Assembly: GCA_046706685.1 (NCBI GenBank)
Contig: JBJKPE010000142.1
Span: 1 to 21,156 of the forward strand
Source: JARRRD01 sp046706685
GTDB taxonomy: Bacteria; Nitrospirota; Thermodesulfovibrionia; Thermodesulfovibrionales; UBA6898
DNA: 21,156 nucleotides
Direction: 5' to 3'
Position 1 is the stretch's first letter; every line of letters starts with the position of its first letter. The translations under genes were made by a program, and so were the position numbers. Positions 14,212-21,036 of this stretch are shown here, piece after piece. The notes below the pieces were generated by a model, which made no database searches, was not told the DNA's origin, and saw only the letters and a program-made list of their open reading frames with translations.

Positions 14212-14252
14212 TAATGGTCATAATAAGGTATATATACCTTATTATGCCATTA
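14212..14252. repeat. Palindrome 2 of 4, core GGTATATATACC
   Basis: Inverted repeat of about 40 bp, centred at 14232.5. The inner 28 bp (14219-14246) are perfect, with the core at 14227-14238 and arms CATAATAA / TTATTATG. One bulged base then separates a further TAATGG / CCATTA pair. The arms are unrelated to those of palindrome 1. Confidence 0.85.
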
Positions 14253-14277
14253 TCTATCGCCTTGACGATCCGGGAGC

Positions 14278-14307
14278 TGACAATAATGTATATATACCAT
14301 ATTGTCA
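14278..14307. repeat. Palindrome 3 of 4, core TGTATATATACC
   Basis: A 30-bp inverted repeat with two mismatches, centred at 14292.5. The core is at 14287-14298 and the arms are TGACAATAA and ATATTGTCA. This core differs by one base from the others. Confidence 0.8.
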
Positions 14308-14399
14308 ACGCATTGTTTCCAATCACTTCGTCTTTTTAATGCCATAAGTTTGCTTATTTTTCAGGTAGTTATATCTCACAGCTATACCTCGGGTCTCCG

Positions 14400-14435
14400 T
14401 TCAAGTAAAAAGGTATATATACACTTTTACTTGAA
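14400..14435. repeat. Palindrome 4 of 4, core GGTATATATACA, overlapping the abiEi promoter
   Basis: A 36-bp inverted repeat with one mismatch, centred at 14417.5. The core is at 14412-14423 and the arms are TTCAAGTAAAAA and CTTTTACTTGAA. Its right arm overlaps the -35 box of the likely abiEi promoter (14431-14436), as expected for an operator. Confidence 0.82.
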
Positions 14436-14460
14436 ATGGATACTTCAATACGTCTATACT
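14431..14460 (+). promoter_or_regulatory. Probable promoter of the AbiEi-like gene
   Basis: TTGAAA (14431-14436) and TATACT (14455-14460) are 18 bases apart, about 25 bases before ATG 14485. AAGGAAG (14467-14473) is the ribosome site. The placement supports the ATG 14485 start over the longer open frame. Palindrome 4 overlaps the -35 box. Confidence 0.5.
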
Positions 14461-14484
14461 TGTAACAAGGAAGAAAATAAAGAA

Positions 14485-15375
14485 ATGTCAGCGGATACCT
14501 TAGACAGGATAAAAATTGCAAAACCCGACATCGATGCGTATTTCGAAAAGCTATCTCATAAAGTTTTTCTGAGAAAAGATTTGGGGAAAATTCTGGAGGA
14601 TAATCGGAAGTTTTGGCGGCTGACCAAGACCATGTCGACTGATAAATTTATAGAGCTTCTGCATGAAACAGCTCAGCTTCAGGAAATATCTCTTTTCTCA
14701 CCAAATTACAATAAGACTATCTCGCGCTATGTATGGGGGACCAACCCATCAATTTACCAAGTCGCCCTTTCATTAAAGCCCAATTCCTATTTGTCACATT
14801 ACACGGCATTGTTTCTTCACAATCTCACGCAGCAAATTCCCAAAACAATTTACCTCAATACGGAACAGAGCAAAAAGCCTTCAAGACCCTCCGTCTTAGA
14901 ACAAGGCAGAATCGATTTGGCATTTAAGGGAAAAGGCAGGGTCTCGCAGTACATTTTTAACTATGATAACTGGAAGGTCTGCTGTATCAGCGGGAAAAAT
15001 ACAAATAATCTGGGCGTGGAAGAGGTTCAGGTGTCTGAGGCCGAGAAGGTCCCTGTAACGAATATTGAACGAACTCTGATAGACGTGGCTGTAAGACCTA
15101 TTTACGCGGGCGGCATTTATGAAGTTCTTAATGCCTTCAGGGAAGCGAAGGGTAAGTTCTCAGTTAACAAGCTGCTGGCTACCCTGAAGAAGATTGATTA
15201 CATCTATCCCTATCACCAGGTTATCGGCTTTTACATGGAGAGAGCCGGATATCAGGAGGCCCAGTTACGCCTCGTTAGAAAGATTGAGATGAAGTATGAC
15301 TTCTATCTGGATTATGGCATGAAAGAAACCAGCTACTCCAAAGAATGGAGACTATACTTTCCAAAGAATTTTTAG
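14485..15375 (+). CDS. abiEi: AbiEi-family antitoxin / transcriptional regulator
   Basis: A 296-aa protein recognised as the antitoxin side of a type IV AbiE system, which in studied cases represses its own operon and offsets the nucleotidyltransferase toxin without binding it. Family features: an N-terminal winged-helix-like region (residues about 5-60), SYLSHYTALFLHNLTQQIP, and the hallmark VPVTNIERTLIDVAVRPIYA, followed by GGIYEVLNAFREAKGKFSVN and YQVIGFYMERAGY-like residues (HQVIGFYMERAGYQ). The open frame reaches back to 14302, but that extension crosses palindrome 4 and the promoter, so ATG 14485 was chosen. The last 24 bases overlap the end of the oppositely oriented toxin gene, so the pair is convergent rather than the usual co-directional operon. 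Confidence 0.82.
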   Translation: MSADTLDRIKIAKPDIDAYFEKLSHKVFLRKDLGKILEDNRKFWRLTKTMSTDKFIELLHETAQLQEISLFSPNYNKTISRYVWGTNPSIYQVALSLKPNSYLSHYTALFLHNLTQQIPKTIYLNTEQSKKPSRPSVLEQGRIDLAFKGKGRVSQYIFNYDNWKVCCISGKNTNNLGVEEVQVSEAEKVPVTNIERTLIDVAVRPIYAGGIYEVLNAFREAKGKFSVNKLLATLKKIDYIYPYHQVIGFYMERAGYQEAQLRLVRKIEMKYDFYLDYGMKETSYSKEWRLYFPKNF

Positions 15376-16221
15376 CCCTTTGGTCTTCTCGACAACATAG
15401 TCGAAGTAATAATCGAAGTCTTTCAACTCGAAGCCCGTATGAACCGTGGCAGCTACAGAGGCAAAATCTCTCTCATGAAACTCTCTGCTTTCCGGAATCC
15501 GCTCTATCAACTGTAAAGGGACTTCTTTCGCTTTGAATATGAGCCTGAACAGCTCAAGGTTTTCCTCTGTCAATAGATCAATTTTACGCGTCTCCATAAG
15601 GATGAAAATATCGAAAAAATCCCTTGCGCGAGCGCTCTTAGTCCCATATGGATATTCGGGCATTTGCTGGCAAATCGCTCGAACCTTTTCGACCACCATC
15701 ATTTCAGGAGTATACACATAAATCGTAAATCCATCGATTTCCTTTTCGGTCTTGGGGCCGCAAAACTCATGTTTGCTGATGTCGATTGTGAACGGTTTCT
15801 TCTCTCCGCTTCCCAAGGCTATGGCGCTTTTACGCATCTTCTCAAGGTCGCCGCCGAAATCCTTAAGGCGCTCTTTTTCCATCAATTTAAACTCAACCCT
15901 GTAACCGCCCCAAAAATCCTTGAGTCCGGCCTTTCTTACTTTTGGTTTTTCATAGAACTTGTAATCGAAAACAAGATATCCGTGCTCCTGGAAGGTACTT
16001 TCCAAAACCCTTCTTATTTTTTCTTCGATTACATGAAACTTTTCCTTATCAATGTCATCACACAGGGAGAAATCAAGGTCAATTGAGGCACGGGAGTACT
16101 CGCCATAAAACAATGCAATGGCATTCCCGCCCTTTAGAACGAGCATCTCCATGAGGTCGTCATCAGAAAACATGGCTATAATGCCGAGCTTTCTTATCTT
16201 CTCAAGTTCCGATAATTCCAT
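15352..16221 (-). CDS. abiEii: AbiEii/AbiGii-family nucleotidyltransferase toxin
   Basis: The 289-aa toxin partner. AbiEii and related MenT proteins are DNA-polymerase-beta-like nucleotidyltransferases. All expected motifs are visible: VLKGGNAIALFYGEYSRASIDLDFSL (motif I, with GG...S.DLD; residues about 28-53), the later acidic strand FTIDIS, VVEKVRAI (conserved Lys) and ARARDFFDIFIL (RxRDxxD, near residue 200). Motifs are intact, so activity is likely. ATG 16221 has no good ribosome site; GAGGGG lies too far upstream (about 20 bases), so expression may be weak. The 3' end overlaps abiEi by 24 bases on the opposite strand. It is transcribed away from hsdM. Confidence 0.88.
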   Translation of the reverse strand: MELSELEKIRKLGIIAMFSDDDLMEMLVLKGGNAIALFYGEYSRASIDLDFSLCDDIDKEKFHVIEEKIRRVLESTFQEHGYLVFDYKFYEKPKVRKAGLKDFWGGYRVEFKLMEKERLKDFGGDLEKMRKSAIALGSGEKKPFTIDISKHEFCGPKTEKEIDGFTIYVYTPEMMVVEKVRAICQQMPEYPYGTKSARARDFFDIFILMETRKIDLLTEENLELFRLIFKAKEVPLQLIERIPESREFHERDFASVAATVHTGFELKDFDYYFDYVVEKTKGLKILWKV

Positions 16222-16361
16222 GGTATTGTCTTTCTGCTCAACCCCTCATCTGTCAAGACCCAGTATTATTCATCATTACACTCTGCTCAATTATAGACCC
16301 CATCCGGTTTTGATATCCATTTCATTTGTTTTCCTTCAACTCACACATTTAGAGAACACTC

Positions 16362-16493
16362 GTGAATGAATCCATTAACGGCTGCGAAGCTGCAATTTTT
16401 GTTTTAAAACAGGATATTTCGCAGGCCATAGCCTTTATGCTAAAATTCAATGACTTCTTGGAGGAGGAAAAGGGGAAAGATCCTCCGTATTAG
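16362..16493 (+). CDS. Possible 43-codon ORF upstream of hsdM (unrecognised)
   Basis: From GTG 16362 to TAG 16491-16493 there is a 43-codon frame with plausible amino-acid composition: NESINGCEAAIFVLKQDISQ, then AIAFMLKFNDFLEEEKGKDP and a final PY. It ends 30 bases before hsdM. The strong GGAGGAGG-like tract at 16460-16467 is explained as Glu-Glu-Glu codons; it also forms a stem with TCCTCC (16481-16486). The upstream ribosome site is weak. It is the only coding candidate in the 302-bp stretch 16222-16523, which must otherwise hold the divergent promoters of the toxin gene and hsdM. Confidence 0.35.
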   Translation: MNESINGCEAAIFVLKQDISQAIAFMLKFNDFLEEEKGKDPPY

Positions 16494-16523
16494 ATCTTGC
16501 GGGCATCGACGAAATGATGGGAT

Positions 16524-18083
16524 ATGGCACGAAAAAGTATAGATAAGAAAGCGGCGGCGAACGGCGCAAATCTTGGCTTTGAGCAGCAGCTATGGAAAGC
16601 GGCCGACCTCCTCCGGGGGCACATGGATGCCGCCGAATATAAGCATGTTGTCCTCGGCCTTATTTTTTTGAAATACATCTCTGACGCCTTCGAGGAATAT
16701 CACGCGAACCTTGCTGACGAGCCGGGAGCGGACCCCGAAGACCGGGACGAATATCTTGCGGCAAATATCTTCTGGGTCCCAAAAGAGGGCCGGTGGGCGA
16801 ACCTTCTTGCCAACGCCAAGCAGCCTGCTATTGGCAAACTCATAGACGACGCGATGGTCGCTGTTGAACGCGAGAACCAGTCTCTTAAGAACGTGCTCCC
16901 AAAGAACTACGCAAGGCCGGACTTAAGAGGCGCCCGTCTCGGCGAGATAATCGACTTAATCGGCAACATCGGCCTCGGCGACAAGGAAAGCCGGTCTAAA
17001 GATATCCTTGGTCGCGCGTATGAATATTTCCTTAGCCAGTTTGCGAGCGCGGAAGGAAAGAAGGGCGGACAGTTCTATACACCGCGCTGCGTTGTGCAGG
17101 TGCTTGTCGAGATGCTTTCGCCTTACAAAGGCCGCGTCTTCGACCCCTGCTGCGGCTCCGGCGGCATGTTTGTGCAGAGCGAGAAGTTCGTCGAGGTCCA
17201 CGGCGGCCGGATCGGAGACATCAGCATATTCGGGCAGGAGAGCAATCCCACTACCTGGCGTCTGGCAAAGATGAATCTTGCCATTCGGGGCATCGATAAC
17301 AACCTCGGCCCTGAGCCGGCGGACAGCTTTCATAGGGACCTTCATAAGGACCTCAAGGCCGACTTCATTCTGGCGAATCCGCCCTTCAACATGTCTGACT
17401 GGGGCGGCGATAAGCTGAAGGAAGATGTGAGGTGGAAGTACGGCAAGCCTCCCGTGGGAAACGCAAACTTTGCCTGGGTGCAGCACTTCATCCATCACCT
17501 TTCGCCTACCGGCCTGGCTGGTTTTGTCCTTGCAAACGGTTCGATGTCCTCGAATACTTCCGGCGAAGGAGATATCCGCAAGACGATCATCGAGGCGGAT
17601 ATCGTAGATTGCATGGTGGCGCTTCCGGGACAACTCTTCTATTCAACACAGATTCCCGTTTGTCTCTGGTTCATCGGCAGAGACAAGCGCAACCATCGCT
17701 TCCGCGACCGGCGCGGTCATATGCTCTTCATCGACGCCCGGAAGATGGGCAGTATGATAGATCGTGTCCACCGCGAGCTGACAGCAGAAGACATACAGAA
17801 AATCGCCGGCACTTACCATTCATGGCGCGGCGAGAAGAACGCGGGAAAATACGCAGACGTTCCCGGTTTCTGTAAGAGCACTACGATTGACGAAGTGCGA
17901 TCCCATGGTCATGTCCTCACCCCCGGTCGATATGTCGGTGCAGAGGCGGCGGAAGACGACGGAGAACCATTCGAGGAAAAGATGAAGAGGCTTACCGCGC
18001 AGCTGCGCGAGCAGACGACCCAAGCTCATAAGATAGATGAGGCTATAGCCAAGAATCTGAAAGGGCTGGGATATAATGGGTAG
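16524..18083 (+). CDS. hsdM: Type I restriction-modification methyltransferase subunit
   Basis: Adenine-N6 DNA methyltransferase subunit of a type I R-M system, which pairs with HsdS to methylate the target on both strands. The 519-aa length is normal. The N-terminal HsdM domain (LGFEQQLWKAADLLRGHMDA, then YKHVVLGLIFLKYISDAFEE) is followed by the N6-Mtase domain with GGQFYTPRCVVQVLVEML. The SAM-binding motif I is VFDPCCGSGGMF (about 205-216) and the catalytic motif IV NPPF (about 285-288). A C-terminal helical tail ends AIAKNLKGLGYNG. ATG 16524 was chosen because an in-frame stop lies three codons upstream; the ribosome site is weak. The TAG stop overlaps the ATG of a 17-codon ORF leading to the DUF262 gene instead of hsdS. 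Confidence 0.94.
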   Translation: MARKSIDKKAAANGANLGFEQQLWKAADLLRGHMDAAEYKHVVLGLIFLKYISDAFEEYHANLADEPGADPEDRDEYLAANIFWVPKEGRWANLLANAKQPAIGKLIDDAMVAVERENQSLKNVLPKNYARPDLRGARLGEIIDLIGNIGLGDKESRSKDILGRAYEYFLSQFASAEGKKGGQFYTPRCVVQVLVEMLSPYKGRVFDPCCGSGGMFVQSEKFVEVHGGRIGDISIFGQESNPTTWRLAKMNLAIRGIDNNLGPEPADSFHRDLHKDLKADFILANPPFNMSDWGGDKLKEDVRWKYGKPPVGNANFAWVQHFIHHLSPTGLAGFVLANGSMSSNTSGEGDIRKTIIEADIVDCMVALPGQLFYSTQIPVCLWFIGRDKRNHRFRDRRGHMLFIDARKMGSMIDRVHRELTAEDIQKIAGTYHSWRGEKNAGKYADVPGFCKSTTIDEVRSHGHVLTPGRYVGAEAAEDDGEPFEEKMKRLTAQLREQTTQAHKIDEAIAKNLKGLGYNG

Positions 18084-18129
18084 GGCGATCCCGCAGAGTC
18101 TGGACTTTGCAAGGCTTAGCCATGAGTAA
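18076..18129 (+). CDS. 17-codon bridging ORF between hsdM and the DUF262 gene
   Basis: ATG 18076 overlaps the hsdM stop (ATGGGTAG) and the frame ends at TAA 18127-18129, inside the start of the DUF262 gene (ATGAGTAAG). The peptide begins MGRAIPQSLDFARLSHE. In type I operons hsdS usually starts exactly at such an overlap, so this may be the stub of a former hsdS start. It may serve to pass ribosomes on by termination-reinitiation. Whether the peptide matters is unknown. Confidence 0.35.
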   Translation: MGRAIPQSLDFARLSHE

Positions 18130-19771
18130 GATCGTTCTCAAGAAATACAAAATTAAGCAGCTATGGAATTTCTGTGAGGAAGGTCTCTTCGCCGTGCCGG
18201 AAATTCAGAGAGAGTTTGTTTGGGACCCCAAACGGTCTTGCAAGCTATTGGATAGTCTATATCTTCAGCTCCCCATAGGGTCCATGCTGGTTTGGGAAAC
18301 AGCGTCTGACCGTCGACACCTATTGAGACATGCACAGGAAATATTGCCTCCGCATCGAAATAACGGTAACAGAATATGGTTTCTTATTGATGGCCAGCAG
18401 AGATTATCTGTCATATATCGGGCAAAGGCCGGGCATACGGTAAAGAATTGGAATGGTAAACTTCTTGATTTCGGCAAGCTTTGCTTTTCTTTCGACGAGC
18501 GTTATGCTACAAGATTTCTTTTCATGAAACGTCCTTTGCCAAAGTTGCACATTCCTCTCGTTGACATTCTTTCCGCAAACTGGCAGAGAAGGCTAAAGTC
18601 CTTACCAAAAAACAAGTTACTCAAAATCAAGAGATGCAGAGACAGCATATTGAAATATGAAGTGCCCGTAATTTTTGTTAAAACTAATGAAATTGAAGAG
18701 GTGAGAGAAACGTTTCTGCGCATCAATTCCGGCGGCTTAAGAATTAGCGAGGCCGACAGGGCATTCACCCGTGCGTCCAAACTGAATCTCAGGCGACTAA
18801 TGGTAGAACTTCGCAGCAGTTTGCCTTGTGGGTTTTCGGAGATTGATTATGGCGTATTGCAGTCCGCTATGGCCCTCATCGTGGGCCAAAAGGAAATTAG
18901 TGCAAGCGCAGTCGAATCTGCCATTACAAAACTGGAAAACGAAGGAATAGAGTCGGGCAAAGTATCACGTCGATTTGCGAAAGATTGGCATAAAATCGAC
19001 CAGTGCATACGGAAAGCAGTAGATTATTTGGTGAGCGAACTGGGTGTCATTAATTACACCTTTCTCCCGTCTGACAACATGGTCGCAGTGCTTTCTTATT
19101 TCTTCTTTGCTAATAACGGCGCACAGCCCAAGGGAAGTCAGCGGCGCGAGATAAGAAAATGGTTCTGGTCGACCGGCGTTGGAAGAAGGTATGCAGGTCG
19201 CGGATATTATCAGAACATTCGGAGCGATATATCCTTTTTTGAGAATCTGGGGCGTCGTCGCTCTGGGAAATTCGTATTTCGTGACCTTGTGCCGGTTGGC
19301 GAGTTGAAACGCACCGATTATCTGGTATCCGGCAGTCTCACAACTGCCTTTTTCCTTCTCTTAATTCACCGACAGCCGCGTTACCTGGAGACAGGCAATA
19401 CCATTCCACTCGATAAAACAGCCTCGATGGCAAACCGCAAGGACAAGCATCATATTTTTCCAAAGGCGCTGCTAGGCAGAAACGGTTTTTCACCACGTGA
19501 AGCAAACAGTCTCTGCAACATCTGTTATATAGTAGCCGAGGAGAATCAATCTATCGGCAGTAATAAGCCGACAGTATATCTTGACGAATATCGCAGGCGA
19601 AAACACTTTGCGGGAGTCATGAAGAGCCATCTCATACCTCATAAATCGGATAGCGGCCTCTGGAATTATGATGTCCGTAGGGGATACCGTCAGTTTAACA
19701 AGCATAGGCTTGAGGTAATTTGTCGCGAATTCGAAAAAGCTGCCGGAATAAGACTATTTCGGGCAGATTAG
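18122..19771 (+). CDS. DUF262/HNH (GmrSD-like) protein inserted in the hsd operon
   Basis: A 549-aa protein with an N-terminal DUF262 (GmrS, ParB/Srx-like NTPase) domain. It shows VPEIQREFVWDPKRSCKLLD (about 22-41), PIGSMLVWE and LIDGQQRLSVIYR (about 86-98), with the DGQQR motif that defines the family, and later ETFLRINSGGLRISEADRAF. The C-terminus has an HNH-type DUF1524-like site: RKDKHHIFPKALLGR (His-His near 441) followed by SLCNICYIVAEENQSIG (the N...N of the nuclease). Relatives such as GmrSD, BrxU and SspE restrict modified phage DNA, so a modification-sensing nuclease role is likely. ATG 18122 is preferred over TTG 18107; AAGG precedes it. Its position between hsdM and hsdS, with a second HsdM-tail sequence downstream, suggests cassette insertion. 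Confidence 0.85.
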   Translation: MSKIVLKKYKIKQLWNFCEEGLFAVPEIQREFVWDPKRSCKLLDSLYLQLPIGSMLVWETASDRRHLLRHAQEILPPHRNNGNRIWFLIDGQQRLSVIYRAKAGHTVKNWNGKLLDFGKLCFSFDERYATRFLFMKRPLPKLHIPLVDILSANWQRRLKSLPKNKLLKIKRCRDSILKYEVPVIFVKTNEIEEVRETFLRINSGGLRISEADRAFTRASKLNLRRLMVELRSSLPCGFSEIDYGVLQSAMALIVGQKEISASAVESAITKLENEGIESGKVSRRFAKDWHKIDQCIRKAVDYLVSELGVINYTFLPSDNMVAVLSYFFFANNGAQPKGSQRREIRKWFWSTGVGRRYAGRGYYQNIRSDISFFENLGRRRSGKFVFRDLVPVGELKRTDYLVSGSLTTAFFLLLIHRQPRYLETGNTIPLDKTASMANRKDKHHIFPKALLGRNGFSPREANSLCNICYIVAEENQSIGSNKPTVYLDEYRRRKHFAGVMKSHLIPHKSDSGLWNYDVRRGYRQFNKHRLEVICREFEKAAGIRLFRAD

Positions 19772-19787
19772 CTGGAGAGTGTGATAG

Positions 19788-19916
19788 ATGCCGATAGGAA
19801 CCAAAATGGAGCACGGAAACACACGGCGAGTATTGTCACTTTGCGAGCATGGCCAGGCGCTTAAGCTTGCTGAGGCTATTGCCGAGAATCTGAAGGGATT
19901 GGGGTATGGCGGCTAA
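19788..19916 (+). CDS. 42-codon ORF ending in a second HsdM C-terminal tail
   Basis: ATG 19788 (GGAGAG nine bases upstream) to TAA 19914-19916. The last 16 residues, LAEAIAENLKGLGYGG, match the end of HsdM (DEAIAKNLKGLGYNG). At DNA level 19872-19913 and 18039-18080 agree at 32 of 42 positions, and many of the differences are synonymous. This points to a tail from a diverged hsdM rather than a fresh duplication. The first 26 residues (MPIGTKMEHGNTRRVLSLCE onwards) are unrelated to HsdM. The stop overlaps the hsdS start (ATGGCGGCTAA), recreating the coupling that hsdM-hsdS normally has. It may be a remnant or a deliberate translational coupler. Confidence 0.6.
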   Translation: MPIGTKMEHGNTRRVLSLCEHGQALKLAEAIAENLKGLGYGG

Positions 19917-21036
19917 GATTAATCCTGCCACGGAAGATATCTATGGTGCAATGCCGTCTGAGTGGCGCATAGTTCAACTCCGCGAATTAATAAGCGGCGG
20001 GACCGCAGATTTGCAGACAGGTCCGTTCGGCACAATGCTTCACGCTTCAGCATATAAGCCAACTGGAACTCCCGTAGTGGCCGTCCAGCACATTGGCGAG
20101 AATAAGCTAAGACATAACGCTTTGCCCTGCGTCGATGCCGAAACTGCCAACAGACTGAATCGTTATAAGCTTATGGAAAACGACATACTTTTCGGCCGGA
20201 AAGGAGCGGTTGAAAGACGAGCGCTTATAAGCAAGGAAGAGGAAGGATGGCTTCAGGGAAGTGACTGCATTAGACTCCGTTTCAGTCGGGGTGCCGCTGA
20301 CGCAAAATTCATCTCCTACGTTTTTGGCTCGCTGGCTTATCGAGGATGGATTGCGCGACATGCGCACGGAGCTACTATGCCATCTTTGAATCAAGAAATA
20401 CTTGGTCTGATTCCGCTACCCTTGCCGCCACTCGCCGAGCAACGCGATATTGCCCGCATTCTCGGCGCTCTTGATGACAAGATCGAGATGAACCGCCGAA
20501 TGAATGAGACGCTGGAGGCCATGGCTCAGGCCCTTTTCAAATCATGGTTCGTAGACTTCGACCCGGTCCGCGCAAAGGCCGAAGGCCGCGATACTGGTTT
20601 GTCGAAGAAAATTGCCGACCTCTTCCCCGACGGATTCGAGGATTCGGAGCTTGGGCCAATTCCGAAAGGGTGGCATGTAGTGCCTTTTGTTGAAACCGTT
20701 GAAATCTTAGGTGGAGGAACACCTAAAACCACGGTGCCCGAATATTGGGACGGGGATATCCCTTGGTATGCGGTTGGAGATGCACCAAGAGAGAAAGATA
20801 TTTTTGTTATTGATACTGCGAAGAAGCTTACAGGAGCCGGGGTCGAGAATTCATCAACACGCATACTGCCTGCCGGGACTACTATAATCTCAGCCAGAGG
20901 TACAGTTGGCAAACTGGCCTTATCCGGAGTACCTATGGCGATGAATCAAACCTGCTATGGGTTCAAAGGCAAAATACCCCATAGTGATTTTTTCACTTTT
21001 TTCTCTACAAAAAGTCTTGTTTCAACTTTACTGTAG
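19906..21036 (+). CDS. hsdS: Type I R-M specificity subunit, truncated in TRD2
   Basis: DNA-recognition subunit of the type I system. Of 376 residues, TRD1 covers about 15-185. It is followed by the central conserved region: PLPLPPLAEQRDIARILGAL, then DDKIEMNRRMNETLEAMAQA and LFKSWFVDFDPVRAKAEG, the usual helical spacer. TRD2 starts at LGPIPKGWHVVPFVETVEIL and shows GGGTPKTTVPEYWDGDIPWY and MAMNQTCYGF. It then ends abruptly at STKSLVSTLL, whereas family members continue with a Gly-Ser/Thr loop and a second conserved helical region (total usually above 400 aa). The break coincides with sequence that does not continue TRD2 in any frame. The subunit is probably interrupted, unless half-HsdS forms dimerise. 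The start ATG overlaps the stop of the 42-codon ORF. Confidence 0.88.
   Translation: MAAKINPATEDIYGAMPSEWRIVQLRELISGGTADLQTGPFGTMLHASAYKPTGTPVVAVQHIGENKLRHNALPCVDAETANRLNRYKLMENDILFGRKGAVERRALISKEEEGWLQGSDCIRLRFSRGAADAKFISYVFGSLAYRGWIARHAHGATMPSLNQEILGLIPLPLPPLAEQRDIARILGALDDKIEMNRRMNETLEAMAQALFKSWFVDFDPVRAKAEGRDTGLSKKIADLFPDGFEDSELGPIPKGWHVVPFVETVEILGGGTPKTTVPEYWDGDIPWYAVGDAPREKDIFVIDTAKKLTGAGVENSSTRILPAGTTIISARGTVGKLALSGVPMAMNQTCYGFKGKIPHSDFFTFFSTKSLVSTLL

Noticed and set aside
14148..14339. Plus-strand ORF of 63 codons across palindromes 2 and 3
   Set aside because: Hydrophobic composition comes from the AT-rich palindromes; no ribosome site and no similarity.
14302..14484. N-terminal extension of the AbiEi-like protein to the start at 14302
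   Set aside because: The extension crosses a palindrome and the likely promoter, while ATG 14485 has a ribosome site and fits the family N-terminus.
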